Origin: Blautia schinkii DSM 10518
Lineage (GTDB): Bacteria > Bacillota > Clostridia > Lachnospirales > Lachnospiraceae
Reading direction: 5' to 3'
Assembly (NCBI GenBank): GCA_000702025.1
Contig: KL370850.1
Location: 224,359-288,358 of the forward strand
Length of the DNA: 64,000 bases
The notes under the pieces were generated by a model, which was given only the letters and a program-made list of their open reading frames with translations, ran no database searches and was not told the DNA's origin. Position numbers and translations under genes: made by a program. Positions 26,900 through 35,663 of this stretch are shown here, in pieces. Each line of letters opens with the position of its first letter. Within the stretch, counting starts at the first letter, position 1.

Positions 26900-28361
26900 A
26901 ATATATATCCCACCTATTCTGCTTACTTATCTCTAAATAATCATCCTCGCTTTCAATATGACGCCAGCCTCCTCTATATTGATACGCCAACGTTAACAAC
27001 CCTTTATCTAATTTTTGTTGAATGACTTTTTCTACCATTCCAGAAACATCCACTTTGCCTTCCTCATCATAATCTAAATTATTAACAAAGTCTTGTTTTT
27101 TATAATAAGCAACACCCAAAAAAGTATATGACATTACTCCATCTCTTTCCGTCAAATCGATTCTTGATATGTTACCATTTTTATCTGTTTCAAACTGCGC
27201 ATGTCTAACCTCTGTGATTTTGCTTTCGACCGAAGCAATAACACTATTATCTTGTTGATTTCCATACCTTATAATGTTTTCTAATAATTTATTTTGAAAC
27301 AAAATATTTCCATGTACATATAAAATTCTCTCTGTAAGTAACTGCAACGATTGAAACAAAGCATCATAAGTTGATTTTGTTTCTTTTTTAACATATATAA
27401 TATTTACCCCGAGAGAAGAACCATCACCAAAGTAATCAATTATTTGCTCACTCAAATGATTTATAGCAATAACTATCCTCGAACACCCAGCATTTTTTAA
27501 AGAAAGAATTGTATAATAAAGTATCGGTTTCCCCCATAATTCAAGCATACATTTTTGGGTATTTAAGCCCAAATTACCCAGTCGACTTCCCTTACCCCCA
27601 GCAACAATAAATGCACTAATACTTCTTGACTCCTCTTTGCAAGTGGTAGATATATCCGGAATAATACTAATATTGTTCTTTTTACTCATACTTACAATAT
27701 CCTTCAATTCCGAAATCGAGTTAATCATAAAATCTGGAACCAATTCATAATTAGAGGGTGCTTTACTTTTGCTAATAAATATTGCGGTTAATAATCCACA
27801 TTTTTTTGCCCCTAATATATCATTATCATACTTATCACCGACCATCAAAACTTCTTGTGGTTTCCATCCATACATTTTTAACCCATATTGAAACATAAAC
27901 TTATCTGGTTTTTGATAAGGTGTTTCTGAAGAAATAACATAATCAGTAAAAATATTTTGAAAATCATACTTTTTAATTAATCTTTTTAACCGCCTTGAGT
28001 TTCCATTTGCAACTAATACCAAACTCACTGACTTTGATAATTCATTAAGTGTATTAAGTGTTCCATCAAACAAACAAACCTCGGACTCATAAAAATCCAA
28101 AAATTGGCTATATACCCGATCAACTAAAGCCTCATCAAAGGATGTGCAAAATCTTTTAACAAGAGAACGCCAGAATATTTCGTGGTACTCCCACACAAAA
28201 TCACCGTAATTTTCACAAAAAAATTCCATATGTTTTTGTATATCAGATTTTTGACATCCTATAATTGTTGCAATATCATCAAAATATGTTTGCTCAATAT
28301 CCCTAAACACTGAACCATCTTCAATCGTATTGTATCCATCTATATAAATACACTTAATCAT
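26889..28361 (-). CDS. Fused HAD hydrolase - sugar-1-phosphate nucleotidyltransferase
   Basis: 490 residues with two enzymes in one chain. The N-terminal part (1-210) is a HAD domain: motif I is D8-G-Y10-N-T, motif III has YQKPD, and motif IV has MVGDKYDNDILGAKKCG. The Tyr in place of the usual second Asp of motif I is the form seen in haloacid dehalogenases and some HAD relatives. The C-terminal part (about 235-490) is a nucleotidyltransferase with AFIVAGGKGSRLGNLG and a catalytic Lys in TQKCMLELWGKP. It would activate a sugar phosphate or similar as an NDP derivative for the capsule. AAGGGAGC precedes the ATG. Strongly AT-rich like its neighbours. Confidence 0.85.
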   Translation of the reverse strand: MIKCIYIDGYNTIEDGSVFRDIEQTYFDDIATIIGCQKSDIQKHMEFFCENYGDFVWEYHEIFWRSLVKRFCTSFDEALVDRVYSQFLDFYESEVCLFDGTLNTLNELSKSVSLVLVANGNSRRLKRLIKKYDFQNIFTDYVISSETPYQKPDKFMFQYGLKMYGWKPQEVLMVGDKYDNDILGAKKCGLLTAIFISKSKAPSNYELVPDFMINSISELKDIVSMSKKNNISIIPDISTTCKEESRSISAFIVAGGKGSRLGNLGLNTQKCMLELWGKPILYYTILSLKNAGCSRIVIAINHLSEQIIDYFGDGSSLGVNIIYVKKETKSTYDALFQSLQLLTERILYVHGNILFQNKLLENIIRYGNQQDNSVIASVESKITEVRHAQFETDKNGNISRIDLTERDGVMSYTFLGVAYYKKQDFVNNLDYDEEGKVDVSGMVEKVIQQKLDKGLLTLAYQYRGGWRHIESEDDYLEISKQNRWDIYYEK

Positions 28362-28390
28362 TTAAATGCTCCCTTCTCATTAAATACTAT

Positions 28391-29665
28391 TTAGGTTTGT
28401 TCTATTGAATTGCTCTTAATCCATTTATAGTATTCCTCACATACCTTATACAATGTTGAGGTAGAAGAAATCTTTAAAACAGGTGCTTCTGCTGCCTTAA
28501 CCGAATTAAGGAATGTACTAAGATAAAGGTATTTACCAATAAACACCATACGAAACGGAAGTTTTGCTTCATTATGCAAAAACAATTTACATGGATGATT
28601 TTTTCTATAATCATTTATTTTTGCCTGTACTCTTTTCATATCGCTCACATAATCTTTTTTGTATTTCTGCAATGCTACAGCAGACGCCTGCATTGCTTGA
28701 AAGGCAGTGTATCTTTCTGCAATTAAGGTTTCATTTTTATAATCACTGAGTACAAACTCAATATCTATTGTCTTACCTTCTTTAAATTCTTCATCCAAAA
28801 CAAATCGCGTCCATTCATGCCCCATGCCTCCAGTAAAACTTGATCCTCTTATCGCCAATATCCTAATAGGATTAACTTCTCCGTTCCATCCCAAATAAAT
28901 GTCTTTTTCTTTCTCTAATGCCTTTAAAGCTAGTGTTTGGGAATCAAATATTTCATTAATTCCACTTATTTGCATCTGATTCATATGGGTTTTAATTTCA
29001 TCCATTTTTCTTTGCAATTCCGAAAGACAAGCATAAGGAACCAAACCATTAACATCCTGCCTAACGCTTATTAAATTTTCTGCACTTTTAACTGCACTAG
29101 AACATACATCAATGAAATCTTCATGGCTACTATACGGAAATGCATGCTTCTGTGTTATAGAAGATACAAAAGCATTATATTTGCGCTTGTGTTCATAAAA
29201 TGAAGCTTTGCAGTCCTCACCATTATATTGCTTTTGATATAAATCATTTGCCTTTAAAAACTTATTTTCATTGTTAAAATGTTTATTAAATATAACAACA
29301 ATGGGCTTGCCTAGAAGTTTAGCATATTCATATTCGAAATGAGTAAATGAAAGAACACATCCCTCCGAATCGCAACTCTTGCAATCTTTAAGTTTTATTT
29401 CTTTTAGTGGGCACTTTGTTTCATCACCTATTTTTTTTCTGATTATTTCTCCATAAAGATAACTTAGTATAAATATCACACAATCCGCTTCTTTAAGTTT
29501 CTTCATATCAATATCAATTGAATATTCCGTATTTGCACCTAAAAAATTAAATTCCATCTGAACAGGAATATGTTCATTCATTAAAATAGCTTCAGCCAGT
29601 ATTCTCCTCTCTTCCTCTAATAGTCTCTTACATGAGGAAACAAATATTTTATACATCTTTTCCAA
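28391..29665 (-). CDS. DUF4062-domain protein, candidate nucleotide-sensing defence protein
   Basis: The N-terminal 170 residues match DUF4062, a TIR/SLOG-like Rossmannoid domain: MYKIFVSSCKRLLEEERRIL, then LKEADCVIFILSYLYGEI, FTHFEYEYAKLLGKPIVVIF, with an inserted Cys-rich loop CKSCDSEGC that may bind zinc. A coiled-coil-like linker (about 220-260) leads to a C-terminal alpha/beta domain containing IRGSSFTGGMGHEWTRFVLD that I do not recognise. The TTG at 29665 is favoured as start because AAGGGGGGA lies 6 bases upstream; the ATG three codons on (29656) has no well-spaced site. It follows a small membrane-protein gene by 25 bases. Such pairs resemble SLOG/TIR plus SLATT-type systems described as nucleotide-centred conflict systems. 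Confidence 0.7.
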   Translation of the reverse strand: MEKMYKIFVSSCKRLLEEERRILAEAILMNEHIPVQMEFNFLGANTEYSIDIDMKKLKEADCVIFILSYLYGEIIRKKIGDETKCPLKEIKLKDCKSCDSEGCVLSFTHFEYEYAKLLGKPIVVIFNKHFNNENKFLKANDLYQKQYNGEDCKASFYEHKRKYNAFVSSITQKHAFPYSSHEDFIDVCSSAVKSAENLISVRQDVNGLVPYACLSELQRKMDEIKTHMNQMQISGINEIFDSQTLALKALEKEKDIYLGWNGEVNPIRILAIRGSSFTGGMGHEWTRFVLDEEFKEGKTIDIEFVLSDYKNETLIAERYTAFQAMQASAVALQKYKKDYVSDMKRVQAKINDYRKNHPCKLFLHNEAKLPFRMVFIGKYLYLSTFLNSVKAAEAPVLKISSTSTLYKVCEEYYKWIKSNSIEQT

Positions 29666-29690
29666 AATACTTCCCCCCTTCAAAATGCGC

Positions 29691-30098
29691 CTATATTATC
29701 AACGATACAATAATTAGTATAGAGAACAGTAAAGCGGCTGGTAAATAGAAACCAACCTCTGTACATGAAAATAAACTCTGGTAAAAACATGTCTTATTCT
29801 CACTGTTTGACGGTAATACTGGTAATTTAAAATCAATTTCATTATCTGGTTTTTTTATTGTATCATCATATAGTTTCCTATATTTTCTTTCTAATTGCAG
29901 ATAATATGAATCTAAAAACCAAAACAAAATTATGGGAACATATGCAATTAAAATAAACATTTTGTCTGCTTCTTTGGTTGACAGTGCAAATATTCCTGCA
30001 ACAAGCGTAACCGCCCACCCTTTTAATACAAAAGAATTTGAAGTCATTCTCGCTACCACATTTTGAATCATCTCAAGAAGCTTTATTTTATTATCCAT
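29691..30098 (-). CDS. Small three-helix membrane protein paired with DUF4062, candidate pore effector
   Basis: 135 residues: a short amphipathic N-terminus (KIKLLEMIQNVVARM), helices at about 23-40, 47-67 and 114-135, and a charged cytoplasmic loop (68-112). It has no signal peptide or enzyme motif. The two tightly spaced helices followed by a charged segment recall SLATT-like effectors thought to open membrane pores when a linked sensor fires. The family assignment is by shape and context, not by a firm motif. AGGAGAGG lies about 14 bases upstream of the ATG. Confidence 0.65.
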   Translation of the reverse strand: MDNKIKLLEMIQNVVARMTSNSFVLKGWAVTLVAGIFALSTKEADKMFILIAYVPIILFWFLDSYYLQLERKYRKLYDDTIKKPDNEIDFKLPVLPSNSENKTCFYQSLFSCTEVGFYLPAALLFSILIIVSLII

Positions 30099-30149
30099 AT
30101 ATGTTTAATTTTCCTCTCCTAAAATTTGTAAAAACAATTACTAAATGCT

Positions 30150-30290
30150 TAATGTTTTTTCAATGTACACCTCAAACTTTTAACCGCTGACAAAATAACT
30201 TCCATTTCATACTCAGAACAATCGTTCAACTCCCGCATAAGCGTATTCCTTAACTCTAAGTTTTCATCTGGAAGGAGATATCATCTGGAT
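30150..30290 (-). pseudogene. Possible remnant of a helix-turn-helix regulator C-terminus in a 367-base gap
   Basis: The gap 30099-30465 has no complete gene. On the minus strand a frame without a start reads LPDENLELRNTLMRELNDCS and continues for about 21 residues to a TAA at 30149-30151; it looks like the helical tail of an XRE-type regulator. Upstream, another frame gives KNNPDDI, suggesting a frameshift. Weak promoter-like elements TTGTGG and TATACA (30402-30407 and 30380-30385, 16-base spacing) could drive the membrane-protein/DUF4062 pair. Confidence 0.35.
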
Positions 30291-30465
30291 TATTTTTGAT
30301 AGCAATTCCGCATATAAATCCCAAAAACATTGGAAGAACGGTCATTTAATTACTTCGATGAAAACAAGCAAAAACCAGTTGTATACCTTATATACAGTCT
30401 ACCACAAGCTTTCCAAATCATATATTTCGTTTTAAAGAGACATTGCTTCTAAATAACCCTCACTC

Positions 30466-31074
30466 TCATATTTCTCCATCATATTGCAATAGCATATCCA
30501 TATAAACTCTCACCATTTCCCGTTTTTGAGGCGGCATAACACAGTACGCACTAATAATCTTTTCAACCTCCCCAGTGCCCCTTTTCTCGAACAGTTCACC
30601 TACTGAAACTCCCAATACATTACATATCATCATAACTGTATACACATAAGGCTTGGTTTTCCCATTCATCAGATTGCTTAGACTAGAAGTAGACATACCT
30701 GTTGCCTTAGCCAATGCATACATTGTCATATTTTTATGTTTACAAATTTCCTTTAACTTACTGAGCATGAACTGATAGTCTTCATCTGGATTGTACATTT
30801 CATCATTTACCGCCCTTTTCAGATTATTAAGAATGTACTGTCTTAACTGCTCTAAATATCGGAGTTCTACTAGGAATAGTAGGACATCTGCACAAGTAAT
30901 CAACACTTTCTCCATATTGCAGCCGTACTCTTCATTTACTTCATATCCACCTGCAATAGTAACTTCATAGCCCTTTTTTACAAAAGCTCTGTCAGGCAAG
31001 AGCACCTTCTGCCCTGTTATACCAATAATTAGCGTTTTTATGACATATAAATGGCTCATACTCTCCATGTGCAT
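30466..31074 (-). CDS. XRE-family helix-turn-helix protein with unknown N-terminal region
   Basis: 202 residues from the ATG at 31074, which starts one base after the fkp stop codon with GGAG about 10 bases upstream. ATGs at 31068 and 31059 are alternatives. The C-terminal half holds a Cro/CI-type helix-turn-helix (MTMYALAKATGMSTSSLSNL) followed by GKTKPYVYTVMMICNVLGVS. The first 95 residues have no match I know and include a hydrophobic stretch (CADVLLFLVEL). It may regulate the capsule locus or the adjacent DUF4062 pair. The unusual N-terminus may come from fusion with unrelated coding sequence. Confidence 0.6.
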   Translation of the reverse strand: MHMESMSHLYVIKTLIIGITGQKVLLPDRAFVKKGYEVTIAGGYEVNEEYGCNMEKVLITCADVLLFLVELRYLEQLRQYILNNLKRAVNDEMYNPDEDYQFMLSKLKEICKHKNMTMYALAKATGMSTSSLSNLMNGKTKPYVYTVMMICNVLGVSVGELFEKRGTGEVEKIISAYCVMPPQKREMVRVYMDMLLQYDGEI

Positions 31075-31075
31075 T

Positions 31076-34000
31076 TTATACAAACTCCGAATCCCAAACC
31101 ATAATGCCACTGTCCTGGAAAATTGCTGCCAAACGGGAACTTAAATCGTCCTTTGTAAAATCCTTTTTCAGCATAACCATGAGAAATCCGCCGCCACCAG
31201 CACCACATATAAATTTGCCTTCAATCATATCCTCACAGGCGATAAAGATCTGTTCAATACAAGTATTCGTAGATCCTGCATCCAGTTGCTTTGACAATTC
31301 CCAGTGTTCATTCATCAGGCTGGAAAATTTGTCAATATTTCCCTGTTCCAGATAAAATTTCATCAATGCGGCGACTGGCTTCATTTTTTCCAATGCGTCC
31401 AGTGTCGATGCTTTGGCACCTATATAATTTCCCATAACATCCCGCAAAAGATTGCGCGCCAGTCTTCGTTGTCCGGTATAAATAATGACAAAGCGCTTTT
31501 GTAATTCATCCATTGTATTTTGGGGAATCCTTACATCGGTCACCTCCAGCTTTTGGAGATAGCCGGGAGTGGAGGTAATGAACTTAAAACCAGGCGTCAA
31601 ACCGCCTACCTGATCCTGCCAACCACCTCCGGTACTCATGATTTGCTCCATACACAAAACAATTTCGTAAATTTCTTCGTTTCTTTTTTTGTTTCCTACA
31701 ATTTCAAACAGAGCCTTTACGCAGGCTGCCGCTAAGATACTGCTGGTTCCAAGGCCAGAACCTTTCGGAATGTTCACGACTTGTGTTGATATGTACAAAC
31801 CACCGCCCATTGAGGCCAATATATCCTGAAGCTTTCTTTTTTCATCCAAACGGATAATTCCGCAGGCAATCAATGCAGCCTTGTGCAACGCAAAAGAATC
31901 AAACGGATTATGACAATCCAACACCTCTTCTGTGGAATGAGCCGTACCCTTGACACCGATGTCCTGACTCTCAAATTCGATTACAAGCTCTGGTATTTTT
32001 TTAACATATACCTGGATGGGATAAATTCCATTTAGCTTAACCGCCGCATTTAATACAACGCCACCCTGCTCGTTACAATATGGCGGGGTGTCAGTCCAAC
32101 CACCACCGAAATTCACCCGTACAGGCAGATTTACATATGCATCTTTTTTTTCAATTTTATAGGAAGATGAATCTGGCAGGAGTCTTTCGTATTCCTTGTA
32201 GATTACATCTTTCACAGTCTGAAAACACAGCCCCTCCGTATAGTCATACTGCTGGTTTGCAAAGGAACAGCCATGCTCCTTCATATAGCGCGAAAGAGCA
32301 TAATAGATACGTATCCTCAACGCAAAATCCGATTTCCCGGCATCCTCCAACAGTGTTATATAGTGATTTTCAGAAATCCCACCATTCCCAAAAACTCTGA
32401 AAGCATCCTTATAGTATATGCCATCCTTAAGCAAATCCAGAAACTTCCGGCATAAAATTCGACATTCCAATTCAAGCTGCCAGCTCTGTATTTTTTCTGA
32501 ATCCGCTTCGTTAAAACTTCGAGCAAGACTGACTCGTTTCTGCTTTATCCAATTCATAAGTTTTTCTTGATTTCCTTGTACAATATCATACAGAATCAGT
32601 GCCCACTCCAACGCTTCATCCAAAGAAGTACATACAGGGTATAGCTTTCCATTCCATAAATCATGTGATACTCCCACATCCCACAGATCACTTTCGTCCA
32701 GATCATATCTCGCAATCAGTTCCTCCAGCGTTGTCCCAAGGAAATCCACCTTATCTCCAATAAATTTTTTGGGATTGTCCGTTATTCCATAGATGCGAAC
32801 CACGTATTTATTTTCCGACAATGGAAGACCGTGCAGGACAATCCCAGAGGGAACCTTTGCATTCCGTAATTTTACGTGTGATACGATACTGCCTTTTCCT
32901 ACAGATGTATTACCCAAAACATAGCTTGCTTCTATGTAGGCTTCGCCCTCAACTACAGCATTATGTCCAATATAAGAGCAGTAGCCGGCATACGAAGCAT
33001 CTGCTTGCCCCGTTGTAACAATCTGGTTTGACCAGTCCAGAAATTCATAGTCACCGATTTCTCCTGTCAGAAGCTGCAGCAGTTCTGAGGTTGTACCAAA
33101 ATGAATAAACTGTGCCGGAGCCAGACTAAAAAGCTTGAGACTGTATTGGCGAAGAACAGTCCACAATTCCTTTCGGCATTGGTAAAGTTCCTCGGTGTAA
33201 TCTCCTTCCGGCTTTTCCCTGTAATATTGCTCTAATGTTGAATCAGAGGCTAGTGGATAAAGAATATCTCCGTAGAAGCTGATTCGCGAGGTCTCGCTTA
33301 CAAACAGGTTGAATTTCGCTGTGTCTGTCTTTCCTTCCGTAGAAATAAGGCCAAACAAGCTGTTTAAAATATCTGTGTCCAGGAGAATCGCGCCTGTATC
33401 AAGATCCACGTTGCCCTGTGGATTTATCGCACCAATAGCGGCAAGTTTCTCAATACTTTGCTTATGCAGGAAATTTCGGACATAGCCTCTCTCATCGGAA
33501 AGGAAAACTCCGTGGTCTTTCCCGGTTTCCACCGACTCTTTAATCGAAATTGCAGCCGCCCCATGAAAAACAGAATCAATCTGCAGTGGATTGAATAATA
33601 GCAGTACATCCCCGGAAAGAACCAGCATCCCCTCCTTGAAGCGTGACGGAACTCCCGACATAGCAATCATAAATTCATCAAACAGAGTGGATGCACGTCC
33701 ATCCGGCAATTCACGAGGTACCGGCGAAAAAAGCTTTCCAACAGCGGAATACTGTGGAACCCGCTTACTATCTCCTCCGGAATGGATTACTAAAACACGC
33801 TTGTTTACAAATGGATTGTCCCCCGACGGTTCTTTCTCTGCAAGATAGCGCAGAACATTAAAGGTCGCTCCGCCAGAACCCACCCTTTTCCCCTCCGGAT
33901 CTGAAAGAACTACAAACTGCGTTGCAGAGGGAAGCTGCTTCTTTTCAATTCTTTCGTTAATTTGTGCCCGAAAGGCTATTGCTTGTGATTCATTTGACGC

Positions 34001-34126
34001 ACTCAATACCACATAATCCCATTTCAAAAAGGTAGCCTTTTGTAAACTGCGGCAATAATCTTCCCATGAATCCAGATAGGATTGACGGAGGAAGAGGTTT
34101 TTGATTTTGTTGTACTTTGATTTCAT
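31076..34126 (-). CDS. fkp: Bifunctional L-fucokinase / L-fucose-1-phosphate guanylyltransferase
   Basis: Salvages free L-fucose: the kinase makes fucose-1-phosphate and the pyrophosphorylase joins it to GMP, giving GDP-L-fucose. The 1016-residue chain has the pyrophosphorylase half first (about 1-560, with RVGSGGATFNVLRYL at 81-95 and HSGGDSKRVPQYSAVGKLFS at 115-134). A GHMP kinase follows from about 655 (VRVNFGGGWTDTPP, KGSGLGTSSILAAACVKALF, CGAGGGGFLMVML). Bacteroides Fkp has the same order and about 950 residues. AAGGAG lies 6 bases before the ATG at 34126; longer in-frame starts lack a site. GC content is clearly higher than in the flippase and polymerase genes beside it, suggesting separate acquisition. 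GDP-fucose is the donor for the GT11 enzyme at 37997-38881. Confidence 0.93.
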   Translation of the reverse strand: MKSKYNKIKNLFLRQSYLDSWEDYCRSLQKATFLKWDYVVLSASNESQAIAFRAQINERIEKKQLPSATQFVVLSDPEGKRVGSGGATFNVLRYLAEKEPSGDNPFVNKRVLVIHSGGDSKRVPQYSAVGKLFSPVPRELPDGRASTLFDEFMIAMSGVPSRFKEGMLVLSGDVLLLFNPLQIDSVFHGAAAISIKESVETGKDHGVFLSDERGYVRNFLHKQSIEKLAAIGAINPQGNVDLDTGAILLDTDILNSLFGLISTEGKTDTAKFNLFVSETSRISFYGDILYPLASDSTLEQYYREKPEGDYTEELYQCRKELWTVLRQYSLKLFSLAPAQFIHFGTTSELLQLLTGEIGDYEFLDWSNQIVTTGQADASYAGYCSYIGHNAVVEGEAYIEASYVLGNTSVGKGSIVSHVKLRNAKVPSGIVLHGLPLSENKYVVRIYGITDNPKKFIGDKVDFLGTTLEELIARYDLDESDLWDVGVSHDLWNGKLYPVCTSLDEALEWALILYDIVQGNQEKLMNWIKQKRVSLARSFNEADSEKIQSWQLELECRILCRKFLDLLKDGIYYKDAFRVFGNGGISENHYITLLEDAGKSDFALRIRIYYALSRYMKEHGCSFANQQYDYTEGLCFQTVKDVIYKEYERLLPDSSSYKIEKKDAYVNLPVRVNFGGGWTDTPPYCNEQGGVVLNAAVKLNGIYPIQVYVKKIPELVIEFESQDIGVKGTAHSTEEVLDCHNPFDSFALHKAALIACGIIRLDEKRKLQDILASMGGGLYISTQVVNIPKGSGLGTSSILAAACVKALFEIVGNKKRNEEIYEIVLCMEQIMSTGGGWQDQVGGLTPGFKFITSTPGYLQKLEVTDVRIPQNTMDELQKRFVIIYTGQRRLARNLLRDVMGNYIGAKASTLDALEKMKPVAALMKFYLEQGNIDKFSSLMNEHWELSKQLDAGSTNTCIEQIFIACEDMIEGKFICGAGGGGFLMVMLKKDFTKDDLSSRLAAIFQDSGIMVWDSEFV

Positions 34127-34151
34127 TTTGCTCCTTTCCAATGGTATTATT

Positions 34152-35663
34152 TTAATGTGAATAAAGTCGCTCATATATCTTATATAAAGTAGTCGAATGG
34201 AGTACATACAACACCAAAATATATGAAATACATCCAGCAACCACAATTAAAATAGTCGATACAGTACTCGTTACAAGAATCAAACCCTTACCTATAACAT
34301 AAGTTAATAAAAAAGTAAAACTAGCTAAAACGATTTTAAATATTTCCTTCCAATCAAGTAGATGCTCACAAGGAATATATTTTTTGACAGATTTCTTAAA
34401 CAATAGCACAGAAACAAACAATGCAATCGTCGTTCCTAATGCGATACCAAGCACTCCGAAATAATGTACGCCAACCATACTCACAATCAAATTAACAATT
34501 GACTCTTTAATACAATTAATCATAGGTCCTTTCGAATCCGAGAACGCATAATGGCATCTCATCAATAAATCACGCAAAGGGATAAATACGAATCCAAGTG
34601 CATAGCCAAATATGATTATAGAAGTATTTTCTATTGCGGATGTACTAAAACTTCCATGATTAAAAATAGTTGAAACGATTACATCGGTATGTAGTATATA
34701 AATCCACGTTAAAGGCACTAATAATAGCAAATAGAGATTATTATATAATTTGATTTTACTTTTTATACCATCGAAATTATTGGCAGCAACATCCATCGAA
34801 AAGCGAGAAAGAAAGATTGCCGCTAAAGAATTTACAAGTATTGCCGAAATAATATCAGTGCTTATAATTTGCCCATAGTATAACGAAGATATGCTACCTT
34901 CTTTTAGACCAGAGGCTATCATTTTATCAATTATATGATTTATTTCAATCACTGCATTTCCAACAATTATAGGTGGTACAAGGCGCATAACGCTACTCAC
35001 ATCTATGTTCCATTTTGGTCTAATATATACTATCAACTTTTTTTTCCATAGAATCATAAAAACAATAAGTGTATGAAAAAAAAATCCTAATATGTAGCCG
35101 ATTATAATTGCGTATATACCTAGTTTATTGCTAAATACAAGCATAAAAAAAACACTTAAAATACCAAGAAATATATTTTGGGTTTTAGCAGGCCAAAATA
35201 TATTTTCACCTTCCAATGCAGCACTTCCTGTTCCGGATAAAATTATAAAACAAACAGAAATCCCTAAAACGTGGATATATTTTTCTAAAATCTCAAGCTT
35301 CTCTTTGGAATAAAGCGGGGCAAGTACTTTTGCAACTATAGGAGCAAATAATTCAATGATAATAAAGAGAGCAATTGCTAAAATAAGTGACCATGTTAAT
35401 ATATTAGAAACAACAATTTTATGCTCTCTTTTATTTGTAATTCGATTTTTAGAATAGTATGATAGGAAAGAGATAGAAATTGCACCAGCCGTTACTACAC
35501 TAATCATGGAAACAGCACTATCAGCAACAAAATAAATATCAGTAATCTGGTTGGCACCATATATCCAAGCAGTAATCAGTTGCTTAACAAAACCGATTAT
35601 TTTCCCTAGTAACGCTATCACAATTAAACTACCGCCAATTTTTATCATACTATTATTTTTCAT
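34152..35663 (-). CDS. MurJ/Wzx-type lipid-linked oligosaccharide flippase
   Basis: 503-residue membrane protein of the MOP superfamily with about 13-14 helices. It probably flips the undecaprenyl-linked repeat unit across the membrane. It resembles MviN/MurJ (IGFVKQLITAWIYGANQITD near the N-terminus, PLRDLLMRCHYAFSDSKGP in helix 10-11) more than classical Wzx. Capsule clusters often use such copies. The ATG at 35663 has AGAAGAGG upstream and overlaps the polymerase gene by 11 bases. Confidence 0.85.
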   Translation of the reverse strand: MKNNSMIKIGGSLIVIALLGKIIGFVKQLITAWIYGANQITDIYFVADSAVSMISVVTAGAISISFLSYYSKNRITNKREHKIVVSNILTWSLILAIALFIIIELFAPIVAKVLAPLYSKEKLEILEKYIHVLGISVCFIILSGTGSAALEGENIFWPAKTQNIFLGILSVFFMLVFSNKLGIYAIIIGYILGFFFHTLIVFMILWKKKLIVYIRPKWNIDVSSVMRLVPPIIVGNAVIEINHIIDKMIASGLKEGSISSLYYGQIISTDIISAILVNSLAAIFLSRFSMDVAANNFDGIKSKIKLYNNLYLLLLVPLTWIYILHTDVIVSTIFNHGSFSTSAIENTSIIIFGYALGFVFIPLRDLLMRCHYAFSDSKGPMINCIKESIVNLIVSMVGVHYFGVLGIALGTTIALFVSVLLFKKSVKKYIPCEHLLDWKEIFKIVLASFTFLLTYVIGKGLILVTSTVSTILIVVAGCISYILVLYVLHSTTLYKIYERLYSH

